A program made the translations under genes and the position numbers. Shown here piece by piece: positions 1 through 6,331 of a stretch of 6,331 nt of DNA; the first letter of the stretch is position 1; every line of letters begins with the position of its first letter. The stretch covers positions 1 through 6,331 of the forward strand of contig VGGT01000115.1 of the NCBI GenBank assembly GCA_016868485.1. Reading direction: 5' to 3'. Below the pieces are notes generated by a model, which was given only the letters and a program-made list of their open reading frames with translations, searched no databases and had not been told where the DNA came from. The DNA is from Bacteroidota bacterium (lineage in GTDB: Bacteria; Bacteroidota; Bacteroidia; UBA7662).

Positions 1-2032
1 CATCCCAGCGCCCGACAAAGCGATGGGGTGAGAAATCGGTATAGCTGCGTGGAGTCGGCACATCCCATGGCCTCCCTTTCATGTCGAAGTCGGTGAAGAA
101 GATCTCCTCCGTTTGTCCGAACATAGCCTCTAGGTTATAGACCCCACAATGCGCGATAAAGGCCTTAAAGCGCTTGTTGTGGTTGCCTGCGAGCCAATAG
201 ACCGAATAACCACCAAAAGAGGCGCCCACAGCACCCAAACGATCGGAGTCCACGTACTTTTCTTGACTCATGCTGTCGATGGCCGATAGGTAATCGCGCA
301 TGGCTTGCCCACCCCAATCACCCGAAATGGCCTCGTTCCACGCCTGACCAAAGCCCGGCAGCCCTCTGCGGTTCGGTGCCACCACGATATAGCCCTTGCT
401 GGCCATCAGATAGAAGTTCCAACGGGTGCTGAACGATTGTCCGATCATGCTCTGGGGGCCGCCCTGACAATACAACAGGGTGGGGTAGCGCTTGGTTGAA
501 TCGAAATCGGGGGGATAGATCACCCAGGTTTGCATGCTCCGCGCATCGCTGGTGCCTATGGTGCGCGAAACCACACGAGCGGGCTTCAAACGCGCCACCA
601 ATGGACCGTTGTGGTCGGTGAGGGCCTGAACCGATCCGTTGTTTAGGTTGATGCGAAACAGCTCATTCGGTCTGAGCATGTTCTGCCGTTGGGCGATGAG
701 TGATCCGCCACCAGCCGAAGGCAGGAAGCTGATGCCCGCGTAATTCACATCACCCGAGGTGATTTGCCGGAAATTGCGGTAGACTTGGTTCTTTTTGAGG
801 GCATAGGTACGGGCGGCCAGCAGGCTGTCGAGGGCATATTCAAAAACATGAACCGTTCCCTGGGTGCCTGCGGTGAACAGGATTCGGTTGCCATCGGTCG
901 ACCACACAAAAGACTCGGCAGAGCGGTCGAATGAGGCGGTGATATCTTGTGGTTCTCCGTCTGGAAATGGCATCAACATGATGCGGTTTTTATCGGCTTC
1001 ATAGCCATCGCGTTCCATGCTGAGCCAAGCCAGGTAGCGGCCGTCGGGCGAAAACTGCGGATCGGTATCGTAGCCCATGAGTCCCTTTGTGCGCCGGATG
1101 GTACGCTTGCTGGTGCGTTCATAGACGTACAAATCGGAGTTGGTACTTTGCGCGGCTTCGGTTCCGCGGAGCTTCTTGCAGGTGTAGATGAGGTAATCGC
1201 CTCGGGGCGACCAGCAGATTTGTTCGCTGCCACCAAAGGGGGGCATGGGGCTGTGGAAGCGTTCGCCCGCCATAATGTCGATGGGCTGGCCTTGAAGCGC
1301 ACCATTGCGGTAATCCTGTATGAAGACATGGCTGTAGGTGCCGTCGGCGAATTGGTCCCAATGCCGATGCATCAGGCCATCGAACAACATGCCGGTCGAT
1401 TTGGATAATTCGGGGTAGCGCTGTTGCAGACTGCTGTCGAGCAAGACCGAGGCGGTGAAAAATATCTGGTCGCCCGCCGGACTATACCCATATCCACTGA
1501 TGTCCTCCGGGTGGCGGCTGACGGCCTGTGCGCCGCTGCCATCGGGCATCATTTCCCACAGTTGACTACTGCCACCGGCGCTGCTGAGGTAACCGATGCG
1601 TTGTCCGTCGGGCCTCCAGCTGTAGCTGTGCTCCGAGCCGGGGGTCTGGGTGAGCCTGCGGCTGCTGCCGGTGGCCAGATCCAGAAGAAACAGGTCCGAC
1701 TGCCCCTTGTTGTCGGTCAGGTTGTTGTAGCGGACACTGTAGACGGCTGATTTGCCATCGGGTGATACCTGCGGTGCCCCCACCATTTGAAAATCCCAGA
1801 GCATTTCCTCGCGCAGAAGCTCAGTGGATTGTGCCTGGGTGGGTTGAACAAAATGGATCGCGGCCAGGAACAGTCCGCCAATCAACAGGGTAAAATGCGC
1901 CCTCCTTGGGTGCAGTGTGGCCGTACTTTGCAGCAGGCGGGTAGTTCGAGGCAAGCCCATGGTACTTTGCAGGAGGCGGGTAGTTCGAGGCAAGCCCATG
2001 GTATTTTGCAGCAGGCGGGTAGTTCGAGGCAT
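1..2032 (-). CDS. S9-family serine peptidase (prolyl oligopeptidase/dipeptidyl-peptidase type), exported, C-terminus outside window
   Basis: The minus strand is open from the in-frame ATG at 2032 to the left edge (677 codons) without a stop. Numbered from 2032, a basic stretch with RR precedes a hydrophobic core at about 47-61 ending in PTQAQ, a likely signal peptide, so the enzyme is probably exported. Residues about 75-490 carry repeated SPDG/RPDG/STDG turns, typical of the beta-propeller that gates S9 peptidases. The alpha/beta-hydrolase domain starts near 500, with QGGP at 523-526 (oxyanion region), an NRRGLPGFG stretch, DWGGQ, and the nucleophile motif GASFGGYS with Ser605 (codon 218-220). 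The Asp and His of the triad should lie beyond the edge, roughly 100 residues on. The family cleaves short peptides, often after Pro or Ala; the DPP5/acylaminoacyl-peptidase-like branch is my best guess. The start is uncertain: in-frame ATGs at 2032, 1999 and 1960 all lie in 39-bp repeats, and no later ATG precedes the signal peptide. 2032 has the AT-rich leader usual in Bacteroidota; 1960 gives the more normal signal-peptide length. It lies 39 nt after leuS, probably in the same transcript. Confidence 0.93.
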   Translation of the reverse strand, partial: MPRTTRLLQNTMGLPRTTRLLQSTMGLPRTTRLLQSTATLHPRRAHFTLLIGGLFLAAIHFVQPTQAQSTELLREEMLWDFQMVGAPQVSPDGKSAVYSVRYNNLTDNKGQSDLFLLDLATGSSRRLTQTPGSEHSYSWRPDGQRIGYLSSAGGSSQLWEMMPDGSGAQAVSRHPEDISGYGYSPAGDQIFFTASVLLDSSLQQRYPELSKSTGMLFDGLMHRHWDQFADGTYSHVFIQDYRNGALQGQPIDIMAGERFHSPMPPFGGSEQICWSPRGDYLIYTCKKLRGTEAAQSTNSDLYVYERTSKRTIRRTKGLMGYDTDPQFSPDGRYLAWLSMERDGYEADKNRIMLMPFPDGEPQDITASFDRSAESFVWSTDGNRILFTAGTQGTVHVFEYALDSLLAARTYALKKNQVYRNFRQITSGDVNYAGISFLPSAGGGSLIAQRQNMLRPNELFRINLNNGSVQALTDHNGPLVARLKPARVVSRTIGTSDARSMQTWVIYPPDFDSTKRYPTLLYCQGGPQSMIGQSFSTRWNFYLMASKGYIVVAPNRRGLPGFGQAWNEAISGDWGGQAMRDYLSAIDSMSQEKYVDSDRLGAVGASFGGYSVYWLAGNHNKRFKAFIAHCGVYNLEAMFGQTEEIFFTDFDMKGRPWDVPTPRSYTDFSPHRFVGRWD

Positions 2033-2037
2033 AAATG
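1923..2037. repeat. 39-bp tandem repeat, three copies, at the 5' end of the peptidase gene
   Basis: Copies lie at 1923-1961, 1962-2000 and 2001 to about 2037. On the plus strand each unit starts GTACTTTGCAG (GTATTTTGCAG in the third), continues with an AGGCGGGTAGTTCGAGGCA segment, and ends in AAGCCCATG (ATAAATG in the third). The first two copies differ at one base; the third has one early substitution and a diverged end. Read on the minus strand in the peptidase frame, the unit encodes MGLPRTTRLLQST, 13 codons per copy, so gain or loss of a copy keeps the frame. Each unit brings its own ATG. The repeat is GC-rich and ends abruptly against the AT-rich gap downstream of leuS. Confidence 0.95.
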
Positions 2038-2071
2038 AAACGAGTAAAGTGAAGTTAAAATTAAGGATTTC

Positions 2072-5000
2072 TTAAAAGACAAGATTAACGATTCGGCCCG
2101 GCACCACCACCACGCGCTTGGGTTTGCGATCACCGCAGAGCTGGTGCACGCGTGGATTGGCCATCACCAAAGCTTGCAGCTCATCGGCCGAAGCCGCGCG
2201 GGGTAGGTTCAAGTTGAAGCGCATTTTGCCGTTTTCCTGTATGGGGTAGTTGTAGTCGTCTTCCCGCACCCGTTCGGGGTCACCAACAGGAAATGCACTG
2301 AGATGAACCGAATCCGGCATGCCCATAGACTGCCACAGACTCTCGCACAGATGGGGGGCGAAAGGGGCCAGGGCACGTACCAACGGGTCTATGATCGCCT
2401 GCTTGCGGCATCCCATCGACTGGAGTTCATTTACAGCAATCATAAAGGCGCTTACACACGTATTAAACGAAAAACGTTCGATATCGGCACCAATTTTCAG
2501 CAGAAGTTTATGCAGGCTTTTCCATTCCTGATCTGTGGGCTCCCCCTGTTCGAGTGAGAATTGACCACCCGGGTGGCACATCCGCCACAGCTTTTGCAGG
2601 AATCGATATACCCCTTCGATGCCCTGCGTATCCCAAGGCTTGCTGTCCTCCAAGGGCCCAAGGAACATTTCGTACATCCGCAGGGTGTCTGCCCCGTATT
2701 GGTCCACCACCCAATCCGGATTCACCACATTGCGCTTCGATTTCGACATTTTCTCCACCTCTGGCGTGGTAAAAAAGACGAGTTCATCAGCGCTGCATTC
2801 ATGCGGGGCATGGCCCGCAGCGGTGATGAAGCCGTTTTCGCCCATCAATAGCCAATCTTTGGCGTCGGGCCCTGTTTCTTGCTGTTTCCATTCCGCGCAG
2901 TTCAGACGGTTTTGGTCGACCAGACCCACATCAACCGAAACCTTGCCCGCTGCTTCGGCACCGTCAATCAGCAGCCCCGCACTGATCCAGGCATTGGTGT
3001 AGGCCGAAGGGCATTCCCAACGCAGGGGTTCTCCGTTTTTATTTGTTCCGGTGAGCACACGGGTCGAGGGTTCCCCGTTTTTATTTGTTTCGGTGAGCAC
3101 ACGGGTCGAGGGCTTGGGATGGGTGCTGCATTCGGGCAATCGAACCCGCTGCATATAGGCCGACACGCCCTGAATCATGCCTTGGTTGACCAATCGGCGG
3201 AAGGGCTCTCGAAAGCCGATGCATCCCCGGTCAAACAAAAACTGAGTCCAAAAGCGGGCATAGAGCAGGTGCCCGGTGGCATGTTCGGCACCACCCATGT
3301 AGAGGTCGACCTGTTTCCACCGATCCGTTTTCGCACGCGATGCAAATTCCTCGATGTTGTGGGGGTCCATGTAGCGCAAGAAATACCAACTGGAACCGGC
3401 CCATCCGGGCATCGTGGTTGTTTCTAATGGCATGCCTCGATACGTCCAGTCTTGGGCGCGGGCCAATGGCGGTTCACCCTCTTCGGTGGGGAGGTATTTA
3501 TCGACTGCGGGGAGCAGGAGGGGTAGATCGGAGGGGTCGACCGCCACCGGGCCGTGCGCACCAAAGGCAATAGGAACCGGTTCGCCCCAATACCGTTGAC
3601 GGCTAAAAATGGCATCACGCAGGCGGTATTGGGTGGTGCCCTCGCCCTGTCCGAGTTGTTCCAGCCGTTCAATCGCCAGGGGTATGGCATCGTCGGCCGT
3701 GTACCCATTCAGAAAATCACTGTTGATCATGCGGGCGGTGCGCGTACTTTCGGCGCCTTTTTCCGGGTCGGTTCCTTCAACGACGGCTATGATGGGCAAT
3801 TTGAAATGTTGCGCAAAACGCCAATCCCGTTCATCGCTGCCTGGAACACCCATCACAGCACCGGTTCCATAGCCTGCCAGCACATAATCGGCCACCCATA
3901 TCGGAACGCGTGCGCCATTCAGGGGGTTGATCACATACCGACCGGTGGGCACACCGCTTACGGTTTTTACCTCGGCCATCCGCTCCCGCTCCGACCGGAG
4001 TTGCGCTTGAAGAACATAGTGTTCCACGCGCGCTTGGTGAGCAGGTAGGGTGAGGTCCATCACCCGGGGGTGTTCGGGTGCCAACACCAGAAAACTAACG
4101 CCGAACAGGGTATCCGGACGGGTTGTGAAAACTTCTATGGGATGTTCATCACCCACAGCATCCGCCCCATCACCCACGGCATACGCCCTATCCGCTCCAT
4201 CCGCCCCATCCGTCCCATCCGTCCCCTGGCCTTGCGCATGCTCTTGTTCGTGCGAATTCCCCGTTTTCTCCAAAGAAAACCGAACGCGTGCGCCGGTCGA
4301 ACGGCCTATCCAATGCCGCTGTTGCTCTTTAATGGCATCCGACCAGTCCAAGTCGTTGAGTCCGTCGAGCAAGCGGGCGCTGTAGGCGGTGATGCGCAGC
4401 ATCCACTGCCGCATCATTCGGGCCTCGACCGTGTGCCCCCCACGCTCCGAAACACCGTCTTTGACCTCGTCATTGGCCAATACCGTGCCCAAGGCAGGGC
4501 ACCAATTCACCCGGGCTTCGGCCAAATAGGCCAGTCGGTAGTGCATGAGCATTTCCGAACGTTCCGATTCGTTGAACCCATTCCAGTCTGTTGCACCAAA
4601 AGCCGGTGCATCGTCGGCGCAAGCCGCACGAAGTTGTGCGGTGCCGTGTACTTCGAAATGCCGAATCAACTCATTTATCGGGCGTGCCCCACCAACACCG
4701 TCCTGCGCATCACGATCAAACCAACTGTTGAAGAGCTCCAGAAAGATCCATTGCGTCCAACGGTAGTAGGCCGGGTCGCTGGTGGTCACAGTCCGCGACC
4801 AATCATACGAGAAGCCCATTTTCTTGAGCTGTTCTGTATATCGCTTGATGTTCTCTTTCGTTGTTTGGGCCGGGTGTTGACCCGTCTGTATGGCATATTG
4901 CTCGGCCGGAAGACCGAAGGCGTCGAATCCCATGGGGTGGAGGACGGCATAGCCACGCATCCGATGATAGCGTGCCATGATGTCGCTGGCTATATAGCCC

Positions 5001-5161
5001 AGTGGATGACCCACATGCAATCCAGCACCCGAAGGATAGGGAAACATATCCAACACATAATAGGTAGGGCGTTCTGGGTCGTCGGGCGTATGATGGATGC
5101 CTTTTTCTACCCAAAAGGCCTGCCATCGTTGTTCTTCCTCAGCAAAATGATACTCACTCAT
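2072..5161 (-). CDS. leuS: Leucyl-tRNA synthetase (LeuRS), class I, with repeat insertions
   Basis: LeuRS attaches leucine to tRNA-Leu in the cytoplasm using ATP and hydrolyses mischarged products such as norvalyl-tRNA. The 1029-residue product has the class I signatures: PYPSGAGLHVGH (HIGH equivalent HVGH, 49-52) and EKMSKSK (KMSKS at 804-808). The CP1 editing domain shows TTRPDT at 346-351 and GVPGSDERD at 438-446; Asp446 matches the conserved editing Asp (Asp345 in E. coli). The zinc-type module near 220 keeps one Cys (WCP), as I recall for Bacteroidota. The C-terminus ends VVVVPGRIVNLVF, usual for the family. The protein is longer than the 920-960 residues I would expect for the phylum, in part because of repeat-rich insertions at about 300-340 and 680-712. 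The ATG at 5161 gives the normal N-terminus (MSEYHFAEEEQRWQ) and lies about 20 nt below a good -7 box. No terminator separates its TAA from the peptidase gene. Single-copy and essential in bacteria. Confidence 0.98.
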   Translation of the reverse strand: MSEYHFAEEEQRWQAFWVEKGIHHTPDDPERPTYYVLDMFPYPSGAGLHVGHPLGYIASDIMARYHRMRGYAVLHPMGFDAFGLPAEQYAIQTGQHPAQTTKENIKRYTEQLKKMGFSYDWSRTVTTSDPAYYRWTQWIFLELFNSWFDRDAQDGVGGARPINELIRHFEVHGTAQLRAACADDAPAFGATDWNGFNESERSEMLMHYRLAYLAEARVNWCPALGTVLANDEVKDGVSERGGHTVEARMMRQWMLRITAYSARLLDGLNDLDWSDAIKEQQRHWIGRSTGARVRFSLEKTGNSHEQEHAQGQGTDGTDGADGADRAYAVGDGADAVGDEHPIEVFTTRPDTLFGVSFLVLAPEHPRVMDLTLPAHQARVEHYVLQAQLRSERERMAEVKTVSGVPTGRYVINPLNGARVPIWVADYVLAGYGTGAVMGVPGSDERDWRFAQHFKLPIIAVVEGTDPEKGAESTRTARMINSDFLNGYTADDAIPLAIERLEQLGQGEGTTQYRLRDAIFSRQRYWGEPVPIAFGAHGPVAVDPSDLPLLLPAVDKYLPTEEGEPPLARAQDWTYRGMPLETTTMPGWAGSSWYFLRYMDPHNIEEFASRAKTDRWKQVDLYMGGAEHATGHLLYARFWTQFLFDRGCIGFREPFRRLVNQGMIQGVSAYMQRVRLPECSTHPKPSTRVLTETNKNGEPSTRVLTGTNKNGEPLRWECPSAYTNAWISAGLLIDGAEAAGKVSVDVGLVDQNRLNCAEWKQQETGPDAKDWLLMGENGFITAAGHAPHECSADELVFFTTPEVEKMSKSKRNVVNPDWVVDQYGADTLRMYEMFLGPLEDSKPWDTQGIEGVYRFLQKLWRMCHPGGQFSLEQGEPTDQEWKSLHKLLLKIGADIERFSFNTCVSAFMIAVNELQSMGCRKQAIIDPLVRALAPFAPHLCESLWQSMGMPDSVHLSAFPVGDPERVREDDYNYPIQENGKMRFNLNLPRAASADELQALVMANPRVHQLCGDRKPKRVVVVPGRIVNLVF
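3029..3112. repeat. 42-bp in-frame tandem duplication inside leuS
   Basis: Two copies at 3029-3070 and 3071-3112 differ at two positions (TTCTCC versus TTCCCC, TTGTTC versus TTGTTT on the plus strand). On the minus strand they encode PSTRVLTETNKNGE then PSTRVLTGTNKNGE, residues 684-711 of LeuRS. The site is in the variable segment between the catalytic core (NQGMIQGVSAYMQRVR) and KMSKS, where other bacterial LeuRS proteins carry a leucine-specific insertion, so it is probably surface exposed. The ACAAATAAAAAC part of the unit is much richer in A and T than the surrounding gene. Confidence 0.95.
4145..4222. repeat. Short in-frame repeats (4 x 9 bp and 2 x 21 bp) inside the leuS editing-domain region
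   Basis: At 4187-4222 there are four imperfect 9-bp units of the type CCATCCGTC (plus strand), encoding TDG-TDG-ADG-ADR, residues 314-325. Directly adjoining at 4145-4186 are two 21-bp units sharing CATCACCCAC, encoding AYAVGDG and ADAVGDE, residues 326-339. Together they form a Gly/Asp/Ala-rich, probably disordered loop just before the TTRPDT editing motif (346-351). A Gln/Glu/His-rich stretch (GNSHEQEHAQGQG, 301-313) precedes it and may belong to the same insertion. Confidence 0.88.
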
Positions 5162-5180
5162 GGGTGTATAAACTGTTGGC

Positions 5181-5189
5181 GCAAAAATA
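5181..5189 (-). promoter_or_regulatory. Probable Bacteroidota-type -7 promoter box for leuS
   Basis: The minus strand reads TATTTTTGC, an exact match to the Bacteroidota primary sigma-factor -7 consensus TAnnTTTG followed by C. It lies 19 nt upstream of the leuS ATG, implying a very short leader of about 12-15 nt. No TTG (-33 element) is found 19-21 nt further upstream, which lowers confidence. Confidence 0.5.
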
Positions 5190-5303
5190 GGGGTATGAAC
5201 CCTCCGTTTTTCGTCTGATTTTATGAATTTTGATCGGATGAAGGCGTATCAGATGGAATTTTTTATCATTTTGCAAAGATTTTCGCGGTGGTTAAGCACC
5301 TCT

Positions 5304-5326
5304 TGATGATCATAATTTATTCATCA
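5304..5326. repeat. Small inverted repeat upstream of ftsX
   Basis: TGATGA (5304-5309) and TCATCA (5321-5326) are exact reverse complements separated by 11 AT-rich bases. An 8-bp palindrome ATGATCAT overlaps the left arm. It ends 16 nt before the ftsX start codon, so it could be an operator or a weak leader hairpin. It may also be chance in AT-rich DNA; the arms are only 6 bp. Confidence 0.3.
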
Positions 5327-5342
5327 TAATAACACAAAAGAG

Positions 5343-6224
5343 TTGTCAAATAACGGTACTTCTGGTTATTTTAAACGGCGTGCATTGCGCAGCAGGGTGT
5401 GGGCCACCGTGGGAATAGCCCTTGTGCTTCTGCTGATGGGGGTGTTCGGCCTGCTTTGGCTGCAACTCGGAGCCATGAGTAATTTATTGCGGGAAGAGCT
5501 GCAGGTGCAGATCTATCTAAAGGAAGATGCCAGCGATCGACAAAGGGAAAATGTCTCAAAACAACTTTCGTTCTACTCGGGTGTCCGCGCGGTTCGGTTT
5601 GTGTCGAAGGACACCGCCGCATTGGAACTTTCTCAGGAACTGGGGGAAGACTTCCTTGATTTTTTGGGGTATAATCCATTGCTTGCCTCTTTTCAAGTAC
5701 AGATGAAATCGGATTGGGTGCGGAGCGACAGCCTGGAAGCATTACGGACATTTCTGATTCGGCAACCCGGAATCAGCGATGTCTTTTATCCACGCGATTT
5801 GCTCGATCTCATCAACCGAAACATACGGCGTGTTCTCTGGTTCTTGGCGGGCGTGGCCCTGCTGATGGCCCTTATTGCCGTTGCACTGATCCACAACAGT
5901 GTGCGTTTATCGCTCTATGCCGAGCGTTTTCTGATCCGCAGCATGCAGTTGGTGGGGGCCACGCCCCGTTTTATCCGCTCACCCTATCTCAACCGGTCGA
6001 TGTGGCAGGCGGTATGGGGATGGCTCATTACCCTGACCTTGTTGCTTGTTATTCAAGCAAGCATCTGGTATTATTTTCCCCAGCTTCAGGTCGATGAACT
6101 TCCCATTCAATTGCTCATGCTGTCTGTTGGCCTGCTCATCATCGCCCTTGCCATTGGTTTTTTGAGTACTTGGTTCGCTGTTTCGAAGTATATTCGCCAA
6201 AAATTAGACGATCTTTATACGTAG
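5343..6224 (+). CDS. ftsX: Cell division protein FtsX, permease-like subunit of the FtsEX complex
   Basis: FtsX sits in the inner membrane with the ATPase FtsE and transmits its cycle to periplasmic activators of peptidoglycan hydrolases during division. The 293-residue product has the expected plan: a short basic N-terminus (KRRALRSR), TM1 at about 19-42, an extracytoplasmic domain at about 43-162 (including LQVQIYLKED, usual after TM1), TM2 at 163-184, the cytoplasmic LVGATPRFIRSPYL signature at 203-216, then TM3 near 222-244 and TM4 near 257-280. Length is normal. The start is TTG at 5343: the frame has a stop at 5313-5315, no ATG follows before TM1, and the N-terminus from TTG matches the family. 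There is a purine run (AAAAGAG) right against the start but no properly spaced Shine-Dalgarno sequence. ftsE is not in the window, so the partner is encoded elsewhere. Confidence 0.95.
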   Translation: MSNNGTSGYFKRRALRSRVWATVGIALVLLLMGVFGLLWLQLGAMSNLLREELQVQIYLKEDASDRQRENVSKQLSFYSGVRAVRFVSKDTAALELSQELGEDFLDFLGYNPLLASFQVQMKSDWVRSDSLEALRTFLIRQPGISDVFYPRDLLDLINRNIRRVLWFLAGVALLMALIAVALIHNSVRLSLYAERFLIRSMQLVGATPRFIRSPYLNRSMWQAVWGWLITLTLLLVIQASIWYYFPQLQVDELPIQLLMLSVGLLIIALAIGFLSTWFAVSKYIRQKLDDLYT

Positions 6225-6251
6225 AGCCTAAAAACCTATTTGGTTGATCCC

Positions 6252-6284
6252 CAATCTATTCAGAACAATCTATTCAGAACAATC
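6252..6284. repeat. 14-bp tandem repeat in the spacer after ftsX
   Basis: CAATCTATTCAGAA occurs twice exactly (6252-6265, 6266-6279), followed by the first five bases of a third copy (CAATC, 6280-6284). It fills nearly half of the 71-bp gap between the ftsX stop and the next ATG, ending 11 nt before that ATG. Unlike the repeats in the coding regions its length is not a multiple of three. No hairpin terminator is visible in this spacer. Confidence 0.9.
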
Positions 6285-6295
6285 CTTTCTAACGC

Positions 6296-6331
6296 ATGAA
6301 AAAATCAACGCTTAATACCACTAAATCTGCT
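6296..6331 (+). CDS. Start of an unidentified gene downstream of ftsX (12 codons, runs off the window)
   Basis: An ATG at 6296 opens a frame reading MKKSTLNTTKSA to the window edge. It is co-oriented with ftsX and starts 71 nt after its stop, so probably belongs to the same operon. The lysine-rich beginning is typical of a true bacterial N-terminus, but 12 codons are too few to identify a family. From memory, Bacteroidota often place a small DUF3098-type membrane protein and then undecaprenyl-diphosphatase after ftsX; that is inference from context only. Confidence 0.5.
   Translation, partial: MKKSTLNTTKSA

Larger units (their letters stand above)
5162..5342. other. Divergent intergenic region between leuS and ftsX
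   Basis: This 181-bp, AT-rich stretch separates two genes transcribed away from each other, so it must hold promoters for both. A good leuS -7 box is visible at 5181-5189. For ftsX I see no box that fits well; TTTTGC at about 5269-5274 lacks the TA at the right spacing. An inverted repeat lies near the ftsX start. I see no open reading frame or RNA gene. Confidence 0.7.

Noticed and set aside
947..1408. A 153-codon plus-strand open frame opposite the S9 peptidase.
   Set aside because: The minus-strand peptidase frame through here is unbroken and carries propeller motifs. The plus-strand frame is its shadow.
1923..2008. TACTTTGC/TATTTTGC in each 39-bp unit as a plus-strand promoter -7 box.
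   Set aside because: It resembles TAnnTTTG but lacks one base of the spacing, and any transcript would run antisense into leuS with no gene to serve. The 10-mer GGTACTTTGC also occurs at 1142-1151 inside the peptidase gene, so the word alone means little.
1923..2037. The 39-bp repeats as a CRISPR array.
   Set aside because: The units adjoin directly with no unique spacers, and they are read through as codons.
1787..2038. Plus-strand frame with repeated LQQAGSSRQAHG units over the 39-bp repeats.
   Set aside because: The repetition comes only from the DNA repeat, and the rest lies antisense to the peptidase signal-peptide region. Nothing independent supports translation.
4070..5218. A 382-codon plus-strand open frame antisense to leuS.
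   Set aside because: It overlaps leuS almost fully on the opposite strand, in GC-rich DNA where long antisense frames are common. Its protein shows no domain I recognise, is rich in Arg/His/Ile of the kind expected from reversed codons, and its repeats mirror those of leuS.

Overview
The window looks like chromosomal DNA from a member of the Bacteroidota with a fairly high GC content (judged by eye, not counted). Three things point there. The leucyl-tRNA synthetase has the sequence character of that phylum. Start codons lack a convincing Shine-Dalgarno sequence. A good match to the Bacteroidota -7 promoter box (TAnnTTTG) lies just upstream of leuS. I cannot place it more finely.

Layout from left to right. 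Positions 1-2032 (minus strand) hold most of a secreted S9-family serine peptidase; its C-terminus lies beyond the left edge. Its 5' end is built of a three-copy 39-bp tandem repeat (1923-2037), and every copy carries an in-frame ATG. After a 39-nt gap comes leuS (2072-5161, minus), a complete leucyl-tRNA synthetase of 1029 residues. It carries two in-frame tandem-repeat insertions: one at the front of the editing domain (4145-4222) and one between the catalytic core and KMSKS (3029-3112). A 181-bp AT-rich divergent intergenic region (5162-5342) holds a probable leuS promoter and a small inverted repeat. ftsX (5343-6224, plus, TTG start) follows complete. After a 71-bp spacer with a 14-bp tandem repeat, the first 12 codons of another small gene begin at 6296 and run off the right edge.

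The genes are ordinary in kind: translation (leuS), cell-envelope division machinery (ftsX) and peptide breakdown (S9 peptidase). leuS and the peptidase are co-oriented and closely spaced, so probably share a transcript, but I see no functional link. ftsX is transcribed away from them, probably with the small downstream gene.

The unusual thing here is not a gene. It is the density of short tandem repeats whose coding copies have lengths divisible by three: 39, 42, 21 and 9 bp. They sit inside or at the edge of genes, including an essential enzyme, and a further 14-bp repeat lies in a spacer. In the peptidase the repeat itself supplies the candidate start codons. I found no RNA gene, CRISPR array, insertion sequence, phage gene or defence system.
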